Assembly (NCBI GenBank): GCA_947623815.1
Contig: CANQHO010000003.1
Span: forward strand, 1 to 43,903
Reading direction: 5' to 3'
DNA length: 43,903 nt
Source: an uncultured Bacilli bacterium
Lineage (GTDB): Bacteria > Bacillota_I > Bacilli_A > RF39 > UBA660
The position numbers and the translations under genes were made by a program. The notes beneath the pieces were generated by a model. It was given only the letters and a program-made list of their open reading frames with translations. It made no database searches and was not told the origin of the DNA. Positions 36,955 to 43,903 of this stretch are shown here, one piece after another; the stretch's first letter is position 1, and each line of letters opens with the position of its first letter.

Positions 36955-38838
36955 TTATTCTATTATAAGGGAAGCTGTGGCCATATTGTTTTCATATTTA
37001 ACAAGATAATTTCCTATTTTTAAATTAGATCCCGATACAACACTTCCATATTTATCTAATGTTAATTCTCCACTACTTGGAGCCTCTCCTTTTATATCTA
37101 AAGTTAGTTCATTACCATTTGAACATTTTAATTTACTATTTTGTAAAACTGTACATTTACCAGCCATATTAATGTTAGTATTTGCCATCATCTTTAAAAC
37201 AGCGGCTTTTTCAGCGGCTTCGACATAGGCATAAGCTGTACTTTCGGCTACTGTTTTTCTATTTTGACTAATACTATCTAAACCTAACCCATTTAATTTT
37301 TCTAAGGCTTTAGACATTTTATTTTCATCACTTGGTGTCATTTGATCAACTGGTAAGGCTTTACTAACATCGATATCGTTTACTGTTTTACCTTTTTCAA
37401 CTGTCAAATTCATTATAATTTCTAATTTATTATTATCAGTTGAATTAACGGTAAATTTAAATTGACTATCAGTTTTCTTCCCGCTTGATTTAGAAGTTGC
37501 CACAATTGTTCCAGTAATTTTATTAGTATCGTTGATAGTATAATCAATATCGATATTTTCAAAATCAAATTTTTTAACAACCATATTAACAACTTCAGTT
37601 TTTTGATTATTTGATATAGTGTTAATACTTATGTTAGTATTTTCTTTTTCTTTTTTAGAAGTTATTTCCATAACGGCTTTTCCATCAGAAATTGAGGCCA
37701 TATAACCATTATTTTTATAATTATAATATACTAATTTATCATTGTCATTTTTAAATGCTATTCCCACAAATTTATTAGTAAATCCTTTGGTATAAATTAT
37801 AAGTGAGGCTTTTTCATCAAAATTATTAAAGTTTTCTTCCTTTCCCCAAGTTTCAATATTTTCTTTAATTTTATTTTTATCAGTTTTAGATAAATCAGCT
37901 ATTTTATCTATTAACTTATCATTTTTTGATAAACTATTAGAAAGTTTTTTCATTAAATCTTTTACAGTTTCTTGTTTTATTTCATAAGTTACACTTTTAA
38001 CTTTGACTTTTTGACCATTGATTTCAATAGTATCTTTTCCAGCTTTTAAATATTTTTTATCTAATGATTTTATTAAAGAGTCTTTAAATTCTTTAGTTAT
38101 AAAGTTGATATCATCAAATATCTTATCATTACTAGTGGTACTAAATAATTTACTAAAATCTTCTTCTCCTATGTCATAAATATTATCGAAAAGACTTTTA
38201 CTTTTTATATATTCATGATTATTTTTTAAGTATATACTAATATCTCCAATATTTTGATTATTTTGATTTAAAGATCCGGTAACTTCAACAAGTTTTTTAT
38301 TTTGATCAATTCCACCATTAAATAAAACTTTATTAGTAGTAGTAGAATTTAATTGAAGATCACCATTAAAAGTTAAGTTTTCTTTAGAGTTATAATAATT
38401 ATAGTTATTTTGTAATTTATCTAAAGTATTACTTAGACCATCATAAAAAGTATTTATGGTTGTTTTAACAATCACTTTAGGATTATTTAATACTTGGGTA
38501 TAAAATATCCCTAATAAAACGGCTATTAAAACAATAACTAAAATGATTATTGGGGCTTTGTTGTTTTTAGGTTTTACTGTTGGTTGATTACTTATATTGC
38601 TTGATTCATTTGTTGGTTGATTATCTACATTGTTTGGTTCACTTGTTGATTGATTAACCATATTGCTTGGTTCAATTGTTGATTGATTATCTACATTGCT
38701 TGGTTCATTTGTTGATTGATTATCCACATTGCTTGATTCGCTTGTTGATTGATTATCTACATTGCTTGGTTCATTTGTTGGTTGACTTTCTACATTGTTT
38801 TCTTCCTCTGTTGATTTAATATTATTTGAATTATCCAT
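36955..38838 (-). CDS. Single-span membrane protein with repetitive N-terminal tail
   Basis: This encodes 627 residues from the ATG at 38838, which has AGAGGAG before it. A polar N-terminal tail holds about six and a half copies of an 11-residue repeat (NQSTNEPSNVD and variants, residues 20-95). A membrane helix (APIIILVIVLIAVLLGIFYT) follows at about 97-117. A large extracellular part (about 120-627) is beta-rich, with Lys/Asn/Thr-rich strands and short Cys motifs near the end (GKCTVLQNSKLKCSNG). The orientation, with the tail inside, is suggested by the Lys just before the helix. I do not recognise the family. The extracellular part may bind substrate or wall material. Confidence 0.7.
   Translation of the reverse strand: MDNSNNIKSTEEENNVESQPTNEPSNVDNQSTSESSNVDNQSTNEPSNVDNQSTIEPSNMVNQSTSEPNNVDNQPTNESSNISNQPTVKPKNNKAPIIILVIVLIAVLLGIFYTQVLNNPKVIVKTTINTFYDGLSNTLDKLQNNYNYYNSKENLTFNGDLQLNSTTTNKVLFNGGIDQNKKLVEVTGSLNQNNQNIGDISIYLKNNHEYIKSKSLFDNIYDIGEEDFSKLFSTTSNDKIFDDINFITKEFKDSLIKSLDKKYLKAGKDTIEINGQKVKVKSVTYEIKQETVKDLMKKLSNSLSKNDKLIDKIADLSKTDKNKIKENIETWGKEENFNNFDEKASLIIYTKGFTNKFVGIAFKNDNDKLVYYNYKNNGYMASISDGKAVMEITSKKEKENTNISINTISNNQKTEVVNMVVKKFDFENIDIDYTINDTNKITGTIVATSKSSGKKTDSQFKFTVNSTDNNKLEIIMNLTVEKGKTVNDIDVSKALPVDQMTPSDENKMSKALEKLNGLGLDSISQNRKTVAESTAYAYVEAAEKAAVLKMMANTNINMAGKCTVLQNSKLKCSNGNELTLDIKGEAPSSGELTLDKYGSVVSGSNLKIGNYLVKYENNMATASLIIE
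38571..38796 (-). repeat. 33-bp tandem repeats encoding the N-terminal tail
   Basis: About six and a half imperfect copies of a 33-base unit (11 codons) lie within the membrane protein gene. Plus-strand copies share TGATTATC and TTGGTTCA. The length could vary by slippage. Confidence 0.8.
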
Positions 38839-38918
38839 TTTTTTTACTCCTCTCACTACTCTATAAATATACCATATTTAGACATAAAAAGTCTACTTAA
38901 ACAACATATATAACCAAA

Positions 38919-38935
38919 AGAACCAATCGGTTCTC
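38919..38935 (-). terminator. Terminator of the 269-residue membrane protein gene
   Basis: AGAACC and GGTTCT form a short stem with a 4-base loop, followed by UUUUGG in the minus transcript. It directly follows the stop at 38936. Confidence 0.65.
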
Positions 38936-39745
38936 TTACGATACGAGCTGATATTCATCCTTTACTTTTTTAAACGTTGCTGTTTTATATTTTTTTATTT
39001 TATTACCCACAACCGTACCATTTTCTTTCCACTTACTCTTTTCTAAATTCTTATCACTTGGTTCAACATAATAATTAACTTCACAAGCTAAAGTTTTTAA
39101 AGAATCAGTAGTATAACAATTTTGAATAGAAATTATTTCTGAACTTTTTAAAGTAGACCACTTATTAACTACTGATAACCCATTCACATAAGTCAAAAAA
39201 GAATTAGACATCGTAGAAAAAGCCGTACTATCTTTCAAAAAGAATATCTTTTGGTAAGTTGTTTCCTTATTTTTTCTATCTATTTCGCTTTGATTCAAAA
39301 GCAAATTACAAGAAGTTACTAAAACTTGATTTTTTATTTCTAAAGGACAAGTTTCCTTTTCAATGGTCAAAGTATAAGCAACCGCATTTTTAGTATATTT
39401 ACCAGTTAAAACAACCGAATCAGCCACATACTTAAAAGTATCATCATTATAAAAAGTCAAATTTTTTCCATCCTTAGATAAAGTATAAGTAGTTACAGCC
39501 GTTTTATATTCTGGTGTAGCCTTACTTTCATATATTTGAAATAAATCCCAACCTAGAAAATACTGTAAAGTAGTAAATACCGCAAAAACAAAAATAGCTA
39601 CCATAAATACCGGTTTAAAACTTTTTATATTGAGTTTTTTCTTCAAAGGATTTAAACTAAGTTTTCTTTTGACAACCTTTTTACTTTCCCCGTCTTCATC
39701 AAAATCCAAAACTTCGATTTTTTTCCCATAATATTCTTTTTCCAT
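38936..39745 (-). CDS. Single-span membrane protein of unknown function
   Basis: This encodes 269 residues. A basic cytoplasmic N-terminus (1-42, with KKVVKRKLSLNPLKKKL) precedes one membrane helix (PVFMVAIFVFAVFTTLQYFL, about 45-64). An extracellular beta-rich domain (70-269) has strands such as YTLSKDGKNLTFYNDDTF and VVLTGKYTKNAVAYTLTI and four or more Cys that could pair. The pattern of repeated strands suggests a small beta-sandwich or lipocalin-like fold, but the family is not recognised. It is transcribed alone, with a gap of about 50 bases on the dehydratase-activase side. Confidence 0.65.
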   Translation of the reverse strand: MEKEYYGKKIEVLDFDEDGESKKVVKRKLSLNPLKKKLNIKSFKPVFMVAIFVFAVFTTLQYFLGWDLFQIYESKATPEYKTAVTTYTLSKDGKNLTFYNDDTFKYVADSVVLTGKYTKNAVAYTLTIEKETCPLEIKNQVLVTSCNLLLNQSEIDRKNKETTYQKIFFLKDSTAFSTMSNSFLTYVNGLSVVNKWSTLKSSEIISIQNCYTTDSLKTLACEVNYYVEPSDKNLEKSKWKENGTVVGNKIKKYKTATFKKVKDEYQLVS

Positions 39746-39794
39746 ATATATGTCTCCTGTTTGTATTATATCAAAATATTAGTTTTTTTACAAG

Positions 39795-40730
39795 TTATAC
39801 CCGGTGGCATTTACTACCCCAAGCATCGACTAATTCATCATCTTTATAAATTCTTAAAATTTCACAATGATTAGAGCATCTATTACACTCTTCCCCTTTA
39901 GTTACAAAAGAAATATCATGAAAATTTAAATTGTATACCTTATCAGTTTCTTTTTGTTTAGCCAATATAGCCATACCCATTGCTCCCATTAAATGACCAT
40001 TGGGATCGACAATAATTGGCATTTTTAAAACTTCCTTAAAATACTTTACTACCCCTTTATTCTTACTAACTCCCCCTTGAAAAACAATTGGTCCTTCGAT
40101 TTTCTTACCCTTGCCTAAATTATTTAAATAATTTAAAACAATACTTTTACAAAGTCCGGCAATAATATCTTCTTTAGAATAACCCAAACCAGCTTTATGA
40201 ATTAAATCGGACTCCGCAAAAACCGTACAACGGGCCGCTATTTTAACGGGAGTTTTACTTTTTAAAGCCATGTTACCAAATTCTTCAATCGGAATAGATA
40301 ATCTTTTAGCTTGACTGGATAAAAAAGCCCCTGTTCCCGCCGCACATAAAGTATTCATCGAATAATCGACAATAATACCATTTCTTAAAATAATTATTTT
40401 ACTATCTTGTCCGCCAATTTCCAAAATAGTTTTTACATCCGGATGAATGGCTAAAGTTCCAATCGCATGAGCCGTAATTTCATTTTTAACAATCGATGCA
40501 TCAACCATTAAACCAATCAATTTTCTAGCACTACCTGTTGTTCCTATACCTTTTAAAACATAATCATCAGGTAATTGTTCTTTTAAAGATTTTATCAACT
40601 TTTTAACGGCTTGAATAGGTTCACCATTAGTTTCTAAATAGTCTTTGGCTAAAATATTGTTGTTATAATCAATAATAACCCCTTTAGTACTAATCGAACC
40701 TATATCAATTCCTAAATAACACTTTTTCAT
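39795..40730 (-). CDS. 2-hydroxyacyl-CoA dehydratase activase-like ATPase (BadF/HgdC family)
   Basis: This encodes 311 residues with an ASKHA ATPase fold: phosphate 1 LGIDIGSISTKGVIID, GTTGSARKLIG, and ILEIGGQDSKII. The iron-sulfur cysteines TLCAAGTGAFL and ARCTVFAESD are present, as in activators that reduce 2-hydroxyacyl-CoA dehydratases by ATP-driven electron transfer. A C-terminal EECNRCSNHCEI cluster is an added cysteine motif seen in YjiL/DUF2229-linked members. The ribosome binding site is GAGGAAGG. The start overlaps the upstream gene by 26 bases. In this three-gene arrangement the true substrate is not known. Confidence 0.9.
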   Translation of the reverse strand: MKKCYLGIDIGSISTKGVIIDYNNNILAKDYLETNGEPIQAVKKLIKSLKEQLPDDYVLKGIGTTGSARKLIGLMVDASIVKNEITAHAIGTLAIHPDVKTILEIGGQDSKIIILRNGIIVDYSMNTLCAAGTGAFLSSQAKRLSIPIEEFGNMALKSKTPVKIAARCTVFAESDLIHKAGLGYSKEDIIAGLCKSIVLNYLNNLGKGKKIEGPIVFQGGVSKNKGVVKYFKEVLKMPIIVDPNGHLMGAMGMAILAKQKETDKVYNLNFHDISFVTKGEECNRCSNHCEILRIYKDDELVDAWGSKCHRV

Positions 40731-41787
40731 TTTCCTTCCTCATTTCTATCATATCGACAAACGCTTCACATCTAGTTTTCATACCTACTTTAGAAGTATT
40801 GGTATCAAATGAAAATTCTAATAATGGCATATCATATTTTTGACATATTTTTTTAATTATTAAAGAGGCACCTATTTCGGGAGTACAAAAACTACTTTTT
40901 ATATGAATTACCCCATCAAATTTTTCTTCACAAAGTTCTATACATCGACCAATGTTATCAGCCGCATCAGCCCCCATTTTATACTTAATATAATCTTTGG
41001 CTTTTTTTAAATATTTTTTTACTTTTTTCTTTTTTTCAAATAATAAATATGTCGCATTGGTATATCTTTTTATCGCAATACCATGACTCGCTAGTTCTAA
41101 TTCTAATTCATAATTGGCACTTGGTTCCATAACGGTATAAAGTTCCCCAATAATTCCTACTTGAAAACGGGGTTCATTTTTAAGTTTTATATTTTTAAAT
41201 TTATTTTTGTAATAACGATATTTTCTTTTTAAGGAAAAATAACCTTTAGTTTTACTAAATGAATTAAGCATTTCTTTTTTTAAATTTAAAAAACTGTTTT
41301 TTTCTTGTTCAAAACCGATATTATACCTTATATATTCATCTATTTCATCCATATATTTAACCATATTTTTAGTTATAAATAAGTAGTATAAACCTTTTAA
41401 AATGGAAAATTTAGGATCTATTTTTTTAAATTGTTTGATTATTTTTTTGATGTCGGTTTTTCCTTCGGTTACTAAGTTTATATAAGTGAAATGGTAGTTT
41501 AAATTTTTAAGTATTTCTTTTTGGAGTTCATGGTAATAACCATAACGACATCCGCCCCCTAATTGAATTAAAACATTGGCTCCTAGTTCTAAACATTCGA
41601 TAAAGGTACCTAAAGTGTATTTAAAAGGGGTACAAACAAAGTCAGGAGAGTATCTACTTCCTAGTTCAATCGTTTCACTACTGATATGGGGTATATATAA
41701 AGTTTCAGCCCGGACAATATGTTTTAGTAAATAAGTTATAGGATAAGCATAGTCTCCCACTTGGGGAAAAGCAATTATTTTATTCAT
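40705..41787 (-). CDS. 2-hydroxyacyl-CoA dehydratase-related protein (DUF2229/HgdB-like)
   Basis: This encodes 360 residues from the ATG at 41787, which has GGAGG before it. It contains cysteine motifs typical of the dehydratase-like half: FVCTPFKYTLGTFIE, GGGCRYGYYHELQ and SFCTPEIGASLI. These probably bind an iron-sulfur cluster. In many Firmicutes these parts are joined in one very long protein with the activase. Here they are separate genes that overlap by 26 bases with the activase and by 8 bases with the upstream gene, so all three are co-translated. Confidence 0.8.
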   Translation of the reverse strand: MNKIIAFPQVGDYAYPITYLLKHIVRAETLYIPHISSETIELGSRYSPDFVCTPFKYTLGTFIECLELGANVLIQLGGGCRYGYYHELQKEILKNLNYHFTYINLVTEGKTDIKKIIKQFKKIDPKFSILKGLYYLFITKNMVKYMDEIDEYIRYNIGFEQEKNSFLNLKKEMLNSFSKTKGYFSLKRKYRYYKNKFKNIKLKNEPRFQVGIIGELYTVMEPSANYELELELASHGIAIKRYTNATYLLFEKKKKVKKYLKKAKDYIKYKMGADAADNIGRCIELCEEKFDGVIHIKSSFCTPEIGASLIIKKICQKYDMPLLEFSFDTNTSKVGMKTRCEAFVDMIEMRKENEKVLFRN

Positions 41788-42673
41788 TTTTAGCCTCCAA
41801 TATATCGACAAAACTTTCTATTCTAGTTTGGATACCACTATCACTACTTAAATCATCCACAATCAAATTTAAAGTTGGTAAGTTTAGTTTTCTAATAACT
41901 AATTCATTTACTAAACTATCTGGTCCACAAGGAAAACTAGATAGGAATATAACACCATCTATTTTTTTTAAGGAAAGCATGATACTGCCAATATTTTCTT
42001 TGTTGTATTTAAAGTACAATTCTTTACTAAGTTTTTTACTTTCTATTCTTGCTTTTTCTTCATCAAATAAGTCACTATATATTACTTGGACATTTAATTT
42101 TTCTAAACTTTCAATAATTGGTTTACCAATCATTTCATCATAACTATTGTATGGATGGGACACTAATAATATTTTTAAACCATCTTTATTTAATTTTTTG
42201 ATATTTTCTTTTATTTTTTGTTTTTTGGTTATGGCTACTTGTTCTTTAGCTTTTAAATAAGCTTTTTTTATTTCTTTTTTACTTTTGTTTAAATCTTTTT
42301 TTAGTTTTAAAAAACCTTTATATTCACTTTGTTTTTTTTCTAAATCAATATTGTAATTTAATATTTTATTGGGAAATATGTTACTGGCGATATCATAGGT
42401 GGAAAGAAAGTTAGTACATGTTTGATTGTTACTACCAAAGTTATCAATTCTCGGTATTAAAATATAGTCACAATCTTTTAAGTAAGCAATATGTCCTAAG
42501 TATATTTTCATACTAAGACACATTTCATCTTGGGCTAGTTTGTTTCCTAAATCTAATATTTCTTGATTGGTTGGTGGGGTTACTTTTGTTTCGATATTTA
42601 AATTGTCAAAAAATCTTAACCATAAATCACCATAATAGTAAAAATATAAACTCCTAGGGATTCCTATTTTCAT
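41780..42673 (-). CDS. DUF2229-type acyl-CoA dehydratase activase-related protein
   Basis: This encodes 297 residues and begins KIGIPRSLYFYYYGDLW, the usual start of DUF2229 proteins. It contains EMCLSMKIYLGH and NQTCTNF cysteine segments. The C-terminal half (KILLVSHPYNSYDEMIGKPI, then SSFPCGPDSLVNE) is the shared dehydratase-like fold. It is the first gene of the three-gene set, with AAGGTGAT before the ATG. The pathway is probably anaerobic acyl-CoA dehydration or a related reductive step, but the enzyme activity of this split form is uncharacterised. Confidence 0.8.
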   Translation of the reverse strand: MKIGIPRSLYFYYYGDLWLRFFDNLNIETKVTPPTNQEILDLGNKLAQDEMCLSMKIYLGHIAYLKDCDYILIPRIDNFGSNNQTCTNFLSTYDIASNIFPNKILNYNIDLEKKQSEYKGFLKLKKDLNKSKKEIKKAYLKAKEQVAITKKQKIKENIKKLNKDGLKILLVSHPYNSYDEMIGKPIIESLEKLNVQVIYSDLFDEEKARIESKKLSKELYFKYNKENIGSIMLSLKKIDGVIFLSSFPCGPDSLVNELVIRKLNLPTLNLIVDDLSSDSGIQTRIESFVDILEAKNE

Positions 42674-42722
42674 ATTATCACCTTGTTTATTTTATGTCTT
42701 ATTTTTTTTATTTATGTTATTG

Positions 42723-42751
42723 TTTACAAATTATTTTACAAGGTATATACT
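42723..42751 (+). promoter_or_regulatory. Promoter of the cation transporter gene
   Basis: TTTACA (42723-42728) and TATACT (42746-42751) are 17 bases apart, 22 bases before the ATG at 42773. A direct repeat TTTACAA (42723-42729 and 42735-42741) overlaps the -35 and could bind a regulator. Confidence 0.6.
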
Positions 42752-42772
42752 AATTTTAGAAAGTAGGTATTT

Positions 42773-43630
42773 ATGACAAAGAAAAATATTTTAATTGCTT
42801 TTTTACTTAATTTGTTTTTTTCAGTTTTTGAATTAGTTGGAGGTTTTATAACGGGAAGTATTGCGATTGTGTCAGATTCGGTTCATGATTTTTCGGATGC
42901 TTTAACGATTGGTATTTCTTATTTTTTAGAGAAAAAAAGTTTAAAAAAAGCGGATAAAAATTATACTTATGGTTACAATCGTTATTCTATTTTAGGGGCG
43001 TTTTTAACTACTAGTATTTTAATTATTGGTTCTTTTTTGGTTATTTTTAATTCGGCTTCTAGGATTGTCAATCCGGTTGCTTTAAATTATGATGGAATGA
43101 TTTTTTTGGCTTTGATTGGTATTGTTATCAATGGTATAGCAAGTTTTGTGACTAGGGATAGTCATTCTTTAAATCAAAGATCAGTTAATTTACATATGTT
43201 AGAGGATGTTTTAGGTTGGGTTGTAGTTTTTATTGGCGCTATTGTGATTAAGTTTACTGATATTGTTTTAATAGATTCGATTATGTCAATAGGTGTTGCT
43301 TTGTTTATTTTGATTGAGGCTTTAAAAAATATGAAGGATACTTTGGATTTGTTTTTGGAAAAGACACCTAAGGATATTGATGTTGATAAGATTGAAAAAG
43401 ATTTATTAAAGATTGATCATGTAGTTAGTATTCATCATTTACATTTTTGGAGTTTGGATGATAATACTAATTTAGCAACTTTACATGTGGTGGTTGATAA
43501 AAATGATTGTTCTATTAAAAATGATATCAAAAATAAGTTAAAAGATTATGGGATTAGTCATACTACTGTTGAAGTGGAAAGTAAGGATGAAAAGTGTATG
43601 GATTTAAATTGCCATATTGAAAAAAATTAA
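42773..43630 (+). CDS. Cation diffusion facilitator (zinc/manganese-type exporter)
   Basis: This encodes 285 residues. Six membrane helices are visible, with the metal-site motif SVHDFSDA in helix 2 (His and Asp) and HMLED in helix 5. A C-terminal cytoplasmic ferredoxin-like domain (HVVSIHHLHFWSLDD) follows. This is the standard CDF layout, a proton-driven exporter of divalent metal ions. The HxxxD motifs favour zinc. It is followed by a Cys-rich DUF1540-like gene on the same strand. Confidence 0.93.
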   Translation: MTKKNILIAFLLNLFFSVFELVGGFITGSIAIVSDSVHDFSDALTIGISYFLEKKSLKKADKNYTYGYNRYSILGAFLTTSILIIGSFLVIFNSASRIVNPVALNYDGMIFLALIGIVINGIASFVTRDSHSLNQRSVNLHMLEDVLGWVVVFIGAIVIKFTDIVLIDSIMSIGVALFILIEALKNMKDTLDLFLEKTPKDIDVDKIEKDLLKIDHVVSIHHLHFWSLDDNTNLATLHVVVDKNDCSIKNDIKNKLKDYGISHTTVEVESKDEKCMDLNCHIEKN

Positions 43631-43674
43631 GTATAAATTTTACTTTTTTACTCATTTTATAAATGGGTGATGTT

Positions 43675-43851
43675 ATGGAAAAAAAGCAAGGTATTAAATG
43701 TTCAGTACATGATTGTACGCATTGTAATGCGGATAAAGATACTTGTAAATTAAAAGAAATTAAAGTTTGTAGTTGCACAAATGAAGAAAAAAAAGAAGCA
43801 ACTATGTGTGATTCTTATAAAAGAGTTGAACAAAATATCAAACAAGTTTGA
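43675..43851 (+). CDS. DUF1540-like small Cys-rich protein
   Basis: This encodes 58 residues from the ATG at 43675, which has GGGTGAT just upstream. An ATG at 43663 is less likely. Eight Cys and one His fall in the typical pattern: IKCSVHDCTHCNADKDTC, then KVCSC, then ATMCDSY. DUF1540 proteins are small and widespread in Firmicutes and probably bind a metal. The neighbour is a cation exporter, so a metal-handling role is plausible. The remaining 52 bases of the window after 43851 hold nothing I can identify. Confidence 0.8.
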   Translation: MEKKQGIKCSVHDCTHCNADKDTCKLKEIKVCSCTNEEKKEATMCDSYKRVEQNIKQV

Positions 43852-43903
43852 TATGTATAACCTCACGATTATACTTTTCTACTTCTTAGAAGTCTCCTTC
43901 TCC

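Noticed and set aside
43645-43670. Hairpin CTCATTT/AAATGGG as terminator of the transporter gene or ribosome-site switch
   Set aside because: The stem is short with a G-U pair and no T run. It overlaps the next ribosome binding site, but nothing further supports control.
43563-43778. 71-residue minus-strand frame across the transporter end and the Cys-rich gene
   Set aside because: It is antisense to two well-supported genes and has no start signal.

Overview
The window is a very AT-rich chromosomal segment from a low-GC Firmicutes/Bacilli-type bacterium. The standard bacterial code fits, because TGA is used as a stop (for example in der). The hrcA-grpE-dnaK-pepF-dnaJ cluster, Der, EngB, SpoIVA, a SpoVIF-like protein, a Staphylococcus/Bacillus-style (type b) type VII secretion ATPase and a 2-hydroxyacyl-CoA dehydratase activase set together suggest an uncultured anaerobic, probably gut-associated member of the Bacilli (RF39/Erysipelotrichia-like). 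That assignment is inferred from gene content, not from any search.

Layout. Positions 1-2700 hold a broken CBS-domain gene, a SpoVIF-like gene, and a 1.9 kb insert (DUF4143-type ATPase plus a gutted RhuM gene) bracketed by perfect 42-bp direct repeats that copy the spoVIF 3' end and terminator. Positions 2.7-8.5 kb hold spoIVA, then on the minus strand der, an unknown acidic protein, a secreted chimeric amidase and engB. Positions 8.6-9.7 kb hold a candidate small RNA and a decayed Rpn-family nuclease gene. Positions 9.7-24.5 kb are a type VII secretion island on the minus strand. It has one transcription unit for an EssC-like ATPase and a YukD/EsaB-like protein. A second unit encodes a WXG100-like protein, three small helical partner proteins, a 2351-residue polymorphic toxin-like protein, and two small downstream proteins that may be immunity or accessory factors.

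Positions 24.6-27.6 kb encode two more secreted chimeras with the same N-terminal half as the 6-8 kb amidase: signal peptide, Cys-rich repeats and a pilin-like two-helix membrane cassette. Each carries a different hydrolase at its C-terminus: SGNH, NlpC/P60-like and, at 6-8 kb, Amidase_3. This cassette-swapping family, next to a T7SS, is the most unusual thing in the window. Positions 27.7-34.9 kb hold an HExxH protein and the heat-shock cluster under a CIRCE-like operator. Positions 35-36.9 kb hold a predicted ADP-ribosyltransferase-like protein translationally coupled to a pentapeptide-repeat-like protein. Positions 37-39.7 kb hold two single-span membrane proteins of unknown role. Positions 39.8-42.7 kb hold a three-gene acyl-CoA dehydratase activase set. 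The window ends with a cation diffusion facilitator and a DUF1540-like Cys-rich protein.

How it may fit together: the T7SS would export the WXG protein and the giant toxin. The membrane-anchored wall enzymes could open or remodel the cell envelope, as EssH does for the Staphylococcus aureus system. The island's core components EssA, EssB and EsaA are not present in this window.
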